From Rhodobiaceae bacterium (GTDB lineage: Bacteria > Pseudomonadota > Alphaproteobacteria > Rhizobiales > NORP267): a stretch of 43,347 bases of DNA. Under the pieces are notes generated by a model. That model was not told where the DNA came from, did not search any database, and saw only the letters and a list, made by a program, of their open reading frames with translations. Positions 17,975-26,612 of this stretch are shown piece by piece. The stretch is from the NCBI GenBank assembly GCA_020441905.1, contig JAGRLG010000036.1, positions 1 to 43,347 on the forward strand. Direction: 5' to 3'. Made by a program: the position numbers and the translations under genes. The stretch's first letter is position 1, and each line of letters opens with the position of its first letter.

Positions 17975-19285
17975 ATGCGAATTGGCGGGCGGCTTGCGGC
18001 GGCCATCGAGATTCTTGGCGATCTGGACGCCCGCCATCGCCCCGCCGCCGAGGCGCTGAAGGACTGGGGAAACGCCCACCGCTTCGCCGGCTCCGCCGAC
18101 CGTGCCGCCATCGGCAATCTGGTCTTCGATGCCTTGCGCCAGCGCCGCTCCCTGGCCTGGCGCATGCGAAACGACACGCCGCGCGCGCTGGTGCTGGGCG
18201 TTTTCGCCCATTTGTGGGGCGAGACGGCGGACACGCTTGCCGCCGCGCTGGCTGATGACCCCCACGCGCCCGAAGGGCTTAATGACGGCGAGCGCGAGGC
18301 GCTGGCCCGCGGCAGCCTCGACGGCGCGCCGGGCGCGGTGCGCGCTGACGTGCCGGACTGGATCTGGCCGCAATTCGAGGCCGCTTTCGGCGCCGGCGCG
18401 GTTGCGCAGGGCCAGGCGCTGGCGAGGCGCGCGCCGCTCGATCTGCGCGCCAACCGCCTCAAGGCAGACCAGGCAAAGGTCATCAAGGCGCTGGCGCGCT
18501 TTCGCGCCGGTGCCGCGCCGCTCTCCCCAGACGGGGTACGGATAGAGGTCCCGCCCGCCGGCACCAGGGCGCCCAATGTCCAGGCCGAAGCCGCCTTCGC
18601 CAAGGGCTGGTTCGAGGTCCAGGATTCCGGATCGCAGGTCGCCGCCCGGCTCACCGGCGCCATCGCCGGCATGCAGGTCGCCGATATCTGCGCCGGGGCC
18701 GGCGGCAAGACGCTGGCCCTTTCCGCCGCGATGGAAAACAAGGGCCAGATCCATGCCTATGACGCCGACCGCTTTCGCCTGAAGAATATCTTCGACCGCC
18801 TCAAGCGCGCCGGCACGCGCAATGTGCAGGTGCTGGCCGCCGGCGACGAGGCCGCGCTTGGCGCCCTTTCGGATCGCTGCGACGTGGTGCTGGTCGATGC
18901 GCCGTGCTCGGGTTCGGGCACCTGGCGCCGGCGCCCCGATGCCAAGTGGCGCCTGTCCGCCCAGGCGATCGAGCAGCGCATCGCCGAGCAGGACATGGTG
19001 CTCGATCTCGCCGCCCCGCTGGTGGCGCCGGGCGGGCGCATCACCTATGTCACCTGCTCGCTGCTGGGGGCTGAAAATAGCGCCCGCGTCGCCGCCTTCA
19101 CCGCCCGGAACCCGGACTTCGCGCCCGCGCCCTTCGGCGCCGCGGCCGCCGGGCTGGTGCCGGCCGGGGACGGTTGGAAAGGTTTCGTTAACCATGATTT
19201 TTCAAGTGAAACCTCAGTTCAGCTGACGCCGCTAAACGATTCCACCGACGGCTTTTTCATCGCCAATCTGCAGCGGATGAAATAG
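17975..19285 (+). CDS. rsmB: 16S rRNA m5C967-type methyltransferase RsmB
   Basis: RNA (cytosine-5) methyltransferase of the RsmB/NOP family, 436 aa. The N-terminal third is a helical NusB-like RNA-binding domain (AIGNLVFDALRQRRSLAWR). The C-terminal SAM domain has VADICAGAGGKTLALSA, the motif IV Cys in VDAPCSGSGTWRRRPDAKWR and the motif VI Cys in YVTCSLLGAENSARV, both catalytic cysteines present. It starts 3 nt after guaB, so translation is probably coupled, an arrangement shared with many alphaproteobacteria. Confidence 0.93.
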   Translation: MRIGGRLAAAIEILGDLDARHRPAAEALKDWGNAHRFAGSADRAAIGNLVFDALRQRRSLAWRMRNDTPRALVLGVFAHLWGETADTLAAALADDPHAPEGLNDGEREALARGSLDGAPGAVRADVPDWIWPQFEAAFGAGAVAQGQALARRAPLDLRANRLKADQAKVIKALARFRAGAAPLSPDGVRIEVPPAGTRAPNVQAEAAFAKGWFEVQDSGSQVAARLTGAIAGMQVADICAGAGGKTLALSAAMENKGQIHAYDADRFRLKNIFDRLKRAGTRNVQVLAAGDEAALGALSDRCDVVLVDAPCSGSGTWRRRPDAKWRLSAQAIEQRIAEQDMVLDLAAPLVAPGGRITYVTCSLLGAENSARVAAFTARNPDFAPAPFGAAAAGLVPAGDGWKGFVNHDFSSETSVQLTPLNDSTDGFFIANLQRMK

Positions 19286-19348
19286 CCGGGCCAAGTCCGG
19301 TTTGGCATCCGGTGGCGGGCGGCGGTGCGAAGGGTGCAGGCGGCGGTC

Positions 19349-20170
19349 ATGACCTATTGGTTGATGTCGATTTCCGGTTTTCTTGTCGCGCTGGCGATAG
19401 CCCATATTGTCAGCGCGCGGCGCTGGCGTGCCCGCATCGAGGCGGCAAGAAAGCGGCTTGCGGGCACGCCGCCCGGCGCCCCGGTAAGTGAAGGCGAACT
19501 GCCCGCGCCGGTGGCCGAATTCGCCCGCCGCGCCATTGCCGGGGTGCACGTCGCGCCCCGCGCCGTGACTCTGACCCAGCGCGCCGAAATGCGCCTTTCG
19601 CCGGCAGGGAGATGGTTTCCGGTGGCAGCCAGCCAGACCATTTCCATTGCCGAGCCGGGCTTCCTGTGGCTGGCCAGGGCGCGGCTGTTGGGCGTTCTGC
19701 CCATGGAGGTCATAGATGCCTTCGTCGGCGGCGAGGGCTGGCTCGAGGTGCGCCTGTTTGGCTCGCTTCCCATCGCCCGCGCCCATGGCAACGACCTCGA
19801 TCGCGGCGAGCTGATGCGCTATCTCGCCGAGCTGGTCTGGGCGCCCCATGCCATGCTCCACAATGCCGCCCTCGGCTGGAAGCCGCTTGGCGGCGGATGG
19901 GTGCAGGTCGCAGCGCCGTCGCGCCAGGGCCCGGCGCCGGTCCGCCTGCTGTTCGACGAGGCTGGCGACATTTCCCGGATTGCCGCCGACGACCGCCCGC
20001 GCACGGCCGGCAGGGCGGTCATTCCCACCCCCTGGCGCGGCCGCTTCTCCGGCTATCGCGATATCGGCGGATTGCGTGTTCCGGCCCATGGCGAGGTGAG
20101 CTGGATGCTGCCTGAAGGCGAGTTCACCTATTGGCGCGGTGAAATTACCGCCCTGAAAGGCGAATATTGA
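19349..20170 (+). CDS. Conserved membrane-anchored protein, DUF6544-like
   Basis: 273 aa from the ATG at 19349 (an in-frame ATG at 19325 adds 8 residues; neither has a strong ribosome site). An N-terminal hydrophobic segment ([19 protein letters not shown]) should anchor it in the membrane. The rest resembles proteins I know as DUF6544/DUF6920: an early FARRAIAG, an [18 protein letters not shown] strand region, [15 protein letters not shown], and [16 protein letters not shown]. No catalytic motif is evident and no function is known to me. It sits between rsmB and guaA in the same direction, which may only reflect conserved order. Confidence 0.75.
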   Translation: MTYWLMSISGFLVALAIAHIVSARRWRARIEAARKRLAGTPPGAPVSEGELPAPVAEFARRAIAGVHVAPRAVTLTQRAEMRLSPAGRWFPVAASQTISIAEPGFLWLARARLLGVLPMEVIDAFVGGEGWLEVRLFGSLPIARAHGNDLDRGELMRYLAELVWAPHAMLHNAALGWKPLGGGWVQVAAPSRQGPAPVRLLFDEAGDISRIAADDRPRTAGRAVIPTPWRGRFSGYRDIGGLRVPAHGEVSWMLPEGEFTYWRGEITALKGEY

Positions 20171-20274
20171 CCGGCGGCCGGGCAAAAAGCGCCGTGCGGC
20201 TGCCAAGGCCATTGCGGACCGGCCTTGCATCGCGTAACCCAAAAGCCCTGCCACCGGGCCAGGAAAAGAGGGCC

Positions 20275-21822
20275 ATGACCGACCGCATTCTCATCATCGA
20301 TTTCGGCTCCCAGGTGACCCAGCTCATCGCGCGGCGGGTGCGCGAAGCCGGTGTCTATTGCGAGATCGTGCCGTTCCAGAAGGCGGCGGAAGCCTTCGGC
20401 GAATTCACTCCGCGCGGTGTCATCCTCTCCGGCGGCCCGGCCAGCGTGCTCGACACCGGCACCCCGCGCGTGCCCGACGCCATTTTCGCCTCCGGCCTGC
20501 CGGTGCTTGGCATCTGCTATGGCGAACAGGCGATCTGTGCCCAGCTTGGCGGCGCCGTCGAGCCGCATCATGAGCGCGAATTCGGCCGTGCCTTCGTCGA
20601 TATTGTCGATGATTGCGTTTTGTTTTCAGGCGTTTGGCAAAAAGGCGAGCGACACCAGGTATGGATGAGCCATGGCGACAGGGTGTCCTCGCTGCCCGAT
20701 GGTTTCCGCCCCGTCGCGGTTTCGAACAATGCGCCCTTTGCCGCCATCGCCAATGATGAAAAGCGCATCTACGGCGTCCAGTTTCACCCCGAGGTGGTGC
20801 ATACCCCGGACGGGGCAAAGCTGATCGCCAATTTCGTCCACAAGGTTGTCGGCTGCGCCGGCGACTGGACCATGGAGGCCTTCCGCGACCAGGCCATTGC
20901 CCGCATCCGCGCCCAGGTCGGCGAGGGCAGGGTGATCTGCGGCCTGTCGGGGGGCGTCGATTCCGCCGTTGCCGCCGTGCTCATCCACGAGGCCATCGGC
21001 GACCAGCTGACCTGCATCTTCGTCGATCACGGCCTGATGCGGATGAAGGAAGCCGACGAGGTGGTGTCGCTGTTTCGCGGCCACTACAACATCCCGCTGG
21101 TCCATGTCGATGCCGCCGAGATGTTCATCGGCGAGCTTGAGGGCGAGGACGACCCGGAGAAGAAGCGCAAGATCATCGGCCGCCTCTTCATCGAGGTCTT
21201 CGAGCAGGAAGCGAAAAAGATCGGCGGCGCCGATTTCCTTGCGCAAGGAACGCTCTACCCCGATGTCATCGAGAGCGTCTCCTTCACCGGCGGTCCCTCG
21301 GTCACCATCAAGTCGCACCACAATGTCGGCGGCCTGCCCGAGCGCATGAACATGAAGCTGGTGGAGCCCTTGCGCGAATTGTTCAAGGATGAGGTGCGCG
21401 CGCTCGGCCGCACGCTGGGTCTGCCGGAAGCCTTTGTCGGCCGCCATCCCTTTCCCGGCCCTGGCCTTGCCATCCGCTGCCCCGGCGGCGTCAGCCGCGA
21501 CAAGCTGGAGATCCTGCGCAAGGCCGACGCCATTTATCTCGACGAGATCCGGAAAGCCGGCCTCTACGACGCCATCTGGCAGGCATTCGCCGTGCTCCTG
21601 CCGGTGCGCACCGTCGGCGTCATGGGCGACGCGCGCACATATGAATTCGTCTGCGCCCTGCGCGCCGTCACCTCAACCGACGGCATGACGGCGGACTTCT
21701 ACCCCTATGACATGGAGTTCCTGGGCCGCGCCGCCACCCGGATTATCAACGAGGTGCAGGGCGTCAACCGCGTCGTCTATGACGTGACGTCCAAGCCGCC
21801 GGGGACGATCGAGTGGGAGTAG
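20275..21822 (+). CDS. guaA: GMP synthase (glutamine-hydrolysing)
   Basis: Converts XMP to GMP with ATP and glutamine; 515 aa. The start at 20275 follows AGGAAAAGAGGG. Residues 1-195 are the class I glutamine amidotransferase with nucleophile Cys81 in GICYGEQ and the His-Glu pair in [11 protein letters not shown]. The ATP pyrophosphatase domain has the PP-loop [15 protein letters not shown], and the C-terminal dimerisation domain carries the XMP site [15 protein letters not shown] and ends [10 protein letters not shown] 7-bp inverted repeat CAAGGCC/GGCCTTG (20204-20227) lies about 50 nt upstream, of unknown meaning. With guaB it completes the IMP to GMP route here. Confidence 0.97.
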   Translation: MTDRILIIDFGSQVTQLIARRVREAGVYCEIVPFQKAAEAFGEFTPRGVILSGGPASVLDTGTPRVPDAIFASGLPVLGICYGEQAICAQLGGAVEPHHEREFGRAFVDIVDDCVLFSGVWQKGERHQVWMSHGDRVSSLPDGFRPVAVSNNAPFAAIANDEKRIYGVQFHPEVVHTPDGAKLIANFVHKVVGCAGDWTMEAFRDQAIARIRAQVGEGRVICGLSGGVDSAVAAVLIHEAIGDQLTCIFVDHGLMRMKEADEVVSLFRGHYNIPLVHVDAAEMFIGELEGEDDPEKKRKIIGRLFIEVFEQEAKKIGGADFLAQGTLYPDVIESVSFTGGPSVTIKSHHNVGGLPERMNMKLVEPLRELFKDEVRALGRTLGLPEAFVGRHPFPGPGLAIRCPGGVSRDKLEILRKADAIYLDEIRKAGLYDAIWQAFAVLLPVRTVGVMGDARTYEFVCALRAVTSTDGMTADFYPYDMEFLGRAATRIINEVQGVNRVVYDVTSKPPGTIEWE

Positions 21823-21944
21823 GGGGCGTCGCTCCTGCCGCCCAGCGCCGCCCTGGCGCGCCGGAAAAGCCTGACATCGCAGAACCTTGAGAGCTTCGCC
21901 TGAATCGGCATATCGCCGGGCGGCGGTGACATTCCGGGCTGATC

Positions 21945-21990
21945 TATGATACCATTATTGTAATAATAATAAAGCGCATGATATAAAGGG
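21945..21990 (+). promoter_or_regulatory. AT-rich island upstream of the extradiol dioxygenase gene
   Basis: The segment around CCATTATTGTAATAATAATA and the following ATGATATAAAGG is the most AT-rich stretch in this part of the window. TATAAA at 21982-21987 could be a -10 box about 120 nt before the gene, but no -35 lies at the standard distance. An alternative is a binding site for a nucleoid protein. Confidence 0.35.
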
Positions 21991-22108
21991 GCAGGCTTGG
22001 CCGAAGATGCTGGGAGGGCGGCATTTTCAACGAGCAAGCGGCGTTGTGGCGGGACAGGAGGGAACCGGCAAAGGCCGCAAGCAAGAACAACATTGGAAGG
22101 ATGCCCTC

Positions 22109-23068
22109 ATGCCGACGCCCGAACCCTGCCACGACATCGCCCATCTCGGCCATGTCGAGATGCTCACCGACAAGCCCGACGAGAGCCTGAACTTCTTCGT
22201 CAATGTGCTGGGGCTGACCGAGTCGGGGAGGGACAAGGAATCGGTCTATTTGCGCGGCTGGGACGACTATGAGTTCCACACCCTCAAGCTGACGGCCTCC
22301 GACACCACCGGTGTTGCCCATATCGGCTATCGCGCCGCCAGCCTTGAGGCGCTGGAGCGCCGCGTCGCGGCAATAGAGGCCATGGGGGCAGGCATCGGCT
22401 GGGACAATGGCGATCTTGGCCACGGCCCCGCCTATCGCTTCAAGGATCCCGACGGCCATGTCTTCGAGATCTACTATGAGACAAATCGTTATCGGGCGCC
22501 GGAGGGCGAGCGCCCGGCGCTCAAGAACCAGGCCCAGCGCTATCATGGCCGCGGCGTCTGCGCCCGCCGCATCGACCATCTCAACCTGCTGGCCCAGGAT
22601 GTTTCCGCCATCGCCGACTTCATGCCCCGTGCGCTGGGCTCGCGTATCACCGAGCGCATCGTCATGGATGACGGCACCCAGGCCGGCTGCTGGTTCACCG
22701 TCAACAACAAGTCCTATGACATCGCCTATACCCGCGACCACACTTCGACGCGCGGCCGCTTCCACCATGTCACTTATGCCGTCGACAGCCGCGAGGACGT
22801 GCTGCGCGCCGCCGATATCTTTCTTGAAAACGGCGTCTTCATCGAAACCGGCCCCCACAAGCACGCCGTGCAGCAGACCTTCTTCCTCTATGTCTATGAG
22901 CCGGCGGGCAACCGCGTCGAGGTCGCCAATGCCGGCGCGCGGCTGATCCTGGCGCCGGACTGGGAGCCCGTTGTCTGGACCGAGGCCGAGCGCAGGAAAG
23001 GCCAGGCCTGGGGCCTCAAGACCATCGAGTCCTTCCACACCCACGGCACGCCGCCGGCGGGCGAATAG
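22109..23068 (+). CDS. Type I extradiol ring-cleavage dioxygenase-like protein (two VOC domains)
   Basis: 319 aa from the ATG at 22109, preceded by GGAAGGA at 22094-22100. Two vicinal-oxygen-chelate modules are present: HLGHVEMLTDKPDESLNFFV starts the first, RRIDHLNLLAQDVSAIADFM the second. The 2-His-1-carboxylate iron ligands are in place in module 2: His of IDHLNLL, His of FHHVTYAVD and Glu of NRVEVAN. This makes an active Fe(II) catechol 2,3-dioxygenase-like enzyme likely, but the substrate is open. No other aromatic pathway gene adjoins it. It is preceded by an unusually AT-rich segment (about 21945-21990) that may be its promoter, and it converges with the transpeptidase gene. Confidence 0.9.
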   Translation: MPTPEPCHDIAHLGHVEMLTDKPDESLNFFVNVLGLTESGRDKESVYLRGWDDYEFHTLKLTASDTTGVAHIGYRAASLEALERRVAAIEAMGAGIGWDNGDLGHGPAYRFKDPDGHVFEIYYETNRYRAPEGERPALKNQAQRYHGRGVCARRIDHLNLLAQDVSAIADFMPRALGSRITERIVMDDGTQAGCWFTVNNKSYDIAYTRDHTSTRGRFHHVTYAVDSREDVLRAADIFLENGVFIETGPHKHAVQQTFFLYVYEPAGNRVEVANAGARLILAPDWEPVVWTEAERRKGQAWGLKTIESFHTHGTPPAGE

Positions 23069-23103
23069 CGCCGGGACCAGCCGAAGAGTCGGGCGATTTG
23101 GCT

Positions 23104-23538
23104 TTATGGCACCACGCTGATGCGCGTGTCGTCCTTGCCGTGGCGCTGCACTAGCTCGAACAGCCGCGCCGCGTTGTTCGGGTGCAGGCGCACGCATCCA
23201 TGGCTGGCCGGGCGCCCCAGACTGCGGATTTCCGTTGTGCCGTGAATGGCATAGCCGCCATGGAAGAACACCGAATAGGGCATTGGCGCGAGGTCGTATT
23301 TGCGGCTGTACCAGGTGCGCTCGAGGCGGATCGGGCGGTAATTGCCAACCGGGGTGCGGTAGCCGCGCCGCGCCGTCGAGATCTTCCATTCATGGCGCAG
23401 CCAGCCATTGACATAGACCCTAAGGCGCTGGTCCGACAGGTCTATCTCGGCGCGCAGGTCGGCGGCGGCGGGGCTGGCGACCAGGATCGGGCTGGCGGAG
23501 AGGAAAAGAGCTGCAAAAAATACCGGCAGATATTTCAT
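23104..23538 (-). CDS. L,D-transpeptidase (YkuD family)
   Basis: 144-aa exported enzyme with a Sec signal peptide (residues about 1-26, ending SPAAA). It would make 3-3 crosslinks in peptidoglycan or attach proteins to it. The YkuD catalytic pattern is complete: YAIHGTTEIRSLGRPASHGC with the His upstream and the nucleophile in SHGCVRL. Strand motifs DLSDQRLRVYVNG and STARRGYRTPVGNY are typical. It contains only the catalytic domain, with no LysM or peptidoglycan-binding module. It stands alone, convergent with the dioxygenase gene 35 nt away. Confidence 0.92.
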   Translation of the reverse strand: MKYLPVFFAALFLSASPILVASPAAADLRAEIDLSDQRLRVYVNGWLRHEWKISTARRGYRTPVGNYRPIRLERTWYSRKYDLAPMPYSVFFHGGYAIHGTTEIRSLGRPASHGCVRLHPNNAARLFELVQRHGKDDTRISVVP

Positions 23539-23757
23539 CGTTTGGTTCCGTCCCTGATTTTTTGTTTTTTGCCGAACTCATGAATCAGTGGGCGAATTCA
23601 CCAGCTATCCGGCGGACCTGTCGAACCCTATCTTTTTTCAAATTTGGACTGGCGGCAAGACGCCGGCACTCACAATCGGATGATCTGGTTAAGCCTGTCC
23701 CGCGTCATGGCGATCCTTTTGGCGGTTCTTGCCGGAGGTTTTCGCCAGTTCGCAGGC

Positions 23758-24099
23758 TCATTTTTCCTGCGCCCGCGCGCAGGCCAGGCACAGGCTCGCG
23801 GCCGGGTTGTTTTCAAGCCGCCTGGCCTCGATCTCCTCCTCGCAGGACAGGCAGTAGCCGAAATCGCCATTGCGGATGCGCTCCAGGGCGGCATCGATGC
23901 GCGATATCTCGCCGGCGCGCTGGCGCTCGGCGGCCAGCGCCATCGCCTGCTGCTGCATGGCGTCCATGCGCGAGATGCGCCCGACGCTCTGCTGGTCCAG
24001 CTGCACCGCGCCGCGCGCTTGGGCCGAGCTTTTCCGCAAGCCTTCAAGCTCGGCGCGCCGGTCTTCAAGCTGCCTGTGCATCTCCGCCAGATCGGCCAT
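23758..24099 (-). CDS. DksA/TraR-family C4 zinc-finger protein
   Basis: 113 aa from the start at 24099 (MADLAEMHRQ); a longer form from 24174 would add low-complexity residues encoded by the direct repeat. A helical coiled region rich in Ala, Glu, Gln and Arg (about 5-65) leads into RIDAALERIRNGDFGYCLSC, then CLACA, a four-cysteine zinc finger (C-x2-C...C-x2-C). Family members bind RNA polymerase through the secondary channel and alter initiation, often with ppGpp. It is shorter than DksA (151 aa) and lacks the clear DxxDxA acidic tip, so it is more like TraR/YbiI. It is divergent from nnrU, about 190 nt apart. Confidence 0.88.
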   Translation of the reverse strand: MADLAEMHRQLEDRRAELEGLRKSSAQARGAVQLDQQSVGRISRMDAMQQQAMALAAERQRAGEISRIDAALERIRNGDFGYCLSCEEEIEARRLENNPAASLCLACARAQEK

Positions 24100-24150
24100 C
24101 GTTGTTTCCCGTCGCTGTCCCGCCCCGTTCGGGGCCCGTCCTGCCCCCTT

Positions 24151-24185
24151 GCCAATGGCTTGGCCCAGTGCCAATGGCTTGGCCC
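24151..24185. repeat. 16-bp direct repeat upstream of nnrU
   Basis: GCCAATGGCTTGGCCC occurs at 24151-24166 and again at 24170-24185, separated by AGT. Each copy contains an inverted GCCAatggcTTGGC. It lies between the divergent DksA-like and nnrU genes, about 100 nt before nnrU, so it could be a paired operator or a recent local duplication. Confidence 0.85.
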
Positions 24186-24285
24186 GGCGCCAAATCGGGC
24201 TATAGTCCAGTCGCGATCATATACCCTGTTTCATGCAGGCGCAGGCAGGTCAGCCGCGCCGCCAAGTCCTCCAGGCGGAAAATAC

Positions 24286-24864
24286 ATGAGCATCCTTATT
24301 CTTGGCCTTGTCCTCTTCCTCGGCATCCATTGCCTGCCCATGGCCGCCGGCCTGCGGCGCCGGCTGCAGGGGCGCCTTGGCAATGGCGGCTATCGCGCCC
24401 TCTATGCCGCGATCGCCTTAGTCGGCTTCGTGCTCGTCGTTCGCGGCTATGGCCTGGCGCGCGAAAACCCCGTTGTGCTCTGGGATCCGCCGTTCTGGAC
24501 CGCCCATCTCGCCTGGTCGCTGATGGCCATCGCGTTCGTACTGGTCGTTGCCGCCTATATTCCCGGCAGGATCAAGGAGAAAGTGCGCCACCCCATGCTG
24601 GCCGGGGTCAAGATCTGGGCCTTCGCCCACCTCATCGCCAATGGCACCCTGGCCGATCTGGTACTGTTCGGCGCTGTTCTGGCCTGGGCGGTTATCGACC
24701 GCATATCGCTCAAGAAGCGCGAGAGGGCAGGGCTGGTGCGCATCACCGGCGGTCCGCTGCGCAATGATGCCATCGCCGTTGTCGTCGGCCTTGCCGCCTA
24801 TGCCGTCTTCCTGCTTTATCTGCACGAGCGATGGATCGGCGTATCGCCCATCGTCTGGGGCTGA
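24286..24864 (+). CDS. NnrU-family membrane protein
   Basis: 192-aa inner-membrane protein with about five to six hydrophobic spans. Family landmarks are LFLGIHCLPM at the N-terminus, LGNGGYRALYAAIALVGFVL, RHPMLAGVKIWAFAHLIANG with conserved His residues, and VIDRISLKKRERAG. NnrU was named as a gene needed for nitric oxide and nitrite reduction under NNR control; the biochemical role is not settled. The window also carries a nos cluster, so a denitrification link is plausible, but no TTGAC-N4-GTCAA dyad is seen before this gene, and many family members occur outside denitrifiers. Confidence 0.87.
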   Translation: MSILILGLVLFLGIHCLPMAAGLRRRLQGRLGNGGYRALYAAIALVGFVLVVRGYGLARENPVVLWDPPFWTAHLAWSLMAIAFVLVVAAYIPGRIKEKVRHPMLAGVKIWAFAHLIANGTLADLVLFGAVLAWAVIDRISLKKRERAGLVRITGGPLRNDAIAVVVGLAAYAVFLLYLHERWIGVSPIVWG

Positions 24865-24890
24865 AATCTTTTCAATCCGGCGCCAATTGG

Positions 24891-24919
24891 TTGCCATTAT
24901 CCCGCGTTGCGCCGATAAA
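24891..24919 (+). promoter_or_regulatory. Sigma-70-type promoter candidate for panB
   Basis: TTGCCA (24891-24896) and GATAAA (24914-24919) are separated by exactly 17 nt, and the ATG of panB follows 53 nt after the -10 box. Both hexamers are fair matches to TTGACA/TATAAT. Confidence 0.5.
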
Positions 24920-24972
24920 CTGTCGCGTTCCTGCTTAGCAGCCGGCCTGTTCAGTAACCAGATGGAGCAATC

Positions 24973-25806
24973 ATGTCCCTCCATGCCGACCTCCGGCGCA
25001 TTACCGCGCCGGATATCGCCGCCAAAAAAGGCGTCGTGCCCATTGTATCGCTGACCGCCTATCACACCCACACCGCGGCGATCGCCGATCCCCATTGCGA
25101 TTTTCTTCTCGTCGGCGATTCGCTGGGCATGGTGATGCATGGCTTCGAAACCACGCTTCCCGTGCCGCTGGAACTGATGATCATGCATGGCCGTGCCGTG
25201 GTGCGCGGCGCCCGGCGCGCGCTGGTCGTCGTCGACATGCCCTTCGGCTCTTATGAGGAAAGCCCCTCCGTCGCCTTTCGCAATGCGGCGCGCGTCATCA
25301 AGGAAACCCAGTGCGGCGCCATCAAGATCGAAGGCGGCAGCCGCATGGCGGAAACCATCCACTATCTCACCGAGCGCGGCATTCCGGTGATGTCGCATAT
25401 CGGTCTGACCCCGCAATCGATCAATGTCATGGGCGGGTTCAAGGTTCAGGGACGCGAAAAGGCGCAGTGGAAGGCGCTGGAAGACGACGCCGTCGCGGTG
25501 GCCGAGGCCGGTGCCTTCGCCGTGGTGCTGGAGGCCATGCCGGCCGAGCTTGCCGCCCGGATAACCAGGAAAACCCCGATACCGACCATCGGCATCGGCG
25601 CCGGGCTCAATTGCGATGGCCAGATTCTGGTTATGGAGGACATGCTGGGCCTGTCGCCGCAGGTGCCGAAATTCGTTCGCAAATTCGGCGAAATCGGCGC
25701 CGCCATAAATGGCGCCGTGCAGGCCTATGCCGAAGCGGTGCGTGACGGCAGCTTTCCCAAGCCGGAACACACCTATGCCATGAAATCGCCGTCAAAAAAG
25801 GCGTAA
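24973..25806 (+). CDS. panB: 3-methyl-2-oxobutanoate hydroxymethyltransferase (ketopantoate hydroxymethyltransferase)
   Basis: First step of pantothenate synthesis: transfer of a hydroxymethyl group from methylene-tetrahydrofolate to ketoisovalerate. 277 aa. The barrel opens with [16 protein letters not shown], the Mg2+ and substrate site shows in [20 protein letters not shown], followed by [37 protein letters not shown], the catalytic Glu in [12 protein letters not shown], and [12 protein letters not shown] lies 6 nt before the ATG. panC is not adjacent. Length and motifs are normal. Confidence 0.96.
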   Translation: MSLHADLRRITAPDIAAKKGVVPIVSLTAYHTHTAAIADPHCDFLLVGDSLGMVMHGFETTLPVPLELMIMHGRAVVRGARRALVVVDMPFGSYEESPSVAFRNAARVIKETQCGAIKIEGGSRMAETIHYLTERGIPVMSHIGLTPQSINVMGGFKVQGREKAQWKALEDDAVAVAEAGAFAVVLEAMPAELAARITRKTPIPTIGIGAGLNCDGQILVMEDMLGLSPQVPKFVRKFGEIGAAINGAVQAYAEAVRDGSFPKPEHTYAMKSPSKKA

Positions 25807-25828
25807 AGGGAAGCATGGTGCCGGCGTT

Positions 25829-25850
25829 GCCGGGGCGTTTGCGTCCCGGC
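25829..25850 (+). terminator. Possible hairpin after panB
   Basis: GCCGGG (25829-25834) can pair with CCCGGC (25845-25850) across a 10-nt loop. It lies 22 nt after the panB stop in a 113-nt intergenic gap. No T-run follows, so termination strength is doubtful. Confidence 0.3.
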
Positions 25851-25919
25851 GGCTGCGCGGCTATTGTCTCGCCCAATCGGGGCGGGGCTATTTTATCTTG
25901 GGGGCGGTGAATTCCTGCA

Positions 25920-26612
25920 ATGAGTGACGATCTCATTTTTCGCGAAGTTGACGAGGACCTGCGGCACGAGCAGCTGCACGCATTCTGGAAGCGGTTTGGG
26001 CCGTACATCCTTGGCGGCGCGGCGCTGATCATTGTCGGCGTTGCCGGCTACAAGGGCTGGACCGCCTACTCCGCCAGCCAGGCCGCAAGCTCGGGCGCGC
26101 GCTATGAAGAGGCGCTGCGCGACGTCAATGGCGGCAAGGAAGGCGATGCCCTCAAGGCGCTGGGCGAACTGGCGCAAACGGGCAGCGGCGACTATCCCGA
26201 CCTTGCCCGGCTGACCGCCGCTGCGGCCAAGTCGCGAACCGGCGATGTCGACGGCGCGCTGGCCGATTACGACGCCCTGGCGGCCAACGCCGCCGATCCG
26301 CTGATGCGCGATCTGGCGCGCCTCAAGGCGGCGATGGCCGTCCTCGATTCATCGAGCCAGGAAGAGGTGGCGCGCCGTGTCGGCGATCTTGCCGCGACGC
26401 CTGGACCGTGGCGCAACCTGGCCCGGGAAATTCTCGGCCTTGCCGCCTACAAGGCCGGGAATCTGGCGCTCGCCGGGTCTTTCTTTGAGGACATACTGGC
26501 CGATGCCGGCGCCAGCGCCGAAATCCGCCAGCGCGCCGAGGTGATGGTGTCGCTGATGGCGCCGCAGCGCTTGGACGGCGAGAAGAAACCCGAAGAAAAG
26601 GCGGCGCAATGA
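25920..26612 (+). CDS. YfgM-like membrane-anchored TPR protein
   Basis: 230 aa. After a charged N-terminus (DDLIFREVDEDLRHEQL) one membrane span (about residues 30-47, YILGGAALIIVGVAGYKGW) anchors it, with the rest in the periplasm as TPR-like helices (YEEALRDVNGGKEGDALKAL, GDVDGALADYDALA, LGLAAYKAGNLALAGSFFED). This is the build of E. coli YfgM, an ancillary factor linked to SecYEG and periplasmic chaperones. Order with bamB and der matches the E. coli yfgM-bamB-der cluster, which supports the call. The stop overlaps the bamB start (ATGA). Confidence 0.88.
   Translation: MSDDLIFREVDEDLRHEQLHAFWKRFGPYILGGAALIIVGVAGYKGWTAYSASQAASSGARYEEALRDVNGGKEGDALKALGELAQTGSGDYPDLARLTAAAAKSRTGDVDGALADYDALAANAADPLMRDLARLKAAMAVLDSSSQEEVARRVGDLAATPGPWRNLAREILGLAAYKAGNLALAGSFFEDILADAGASAEIRQRAEVMVSLMAPQRLDGEKKPEEKAAQ

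Noticed and set aside
23644..24285. 214-codon upstream extension of nnrU
   Set aside because: It is the antisense of the DksA-like gene; NnrU begins at the ATG at 24286.
24200..24285. NNR/FNR box before nnrU
   Set aside because: No TTGAC-N4-GTCAA-like dyad could be found by eye.
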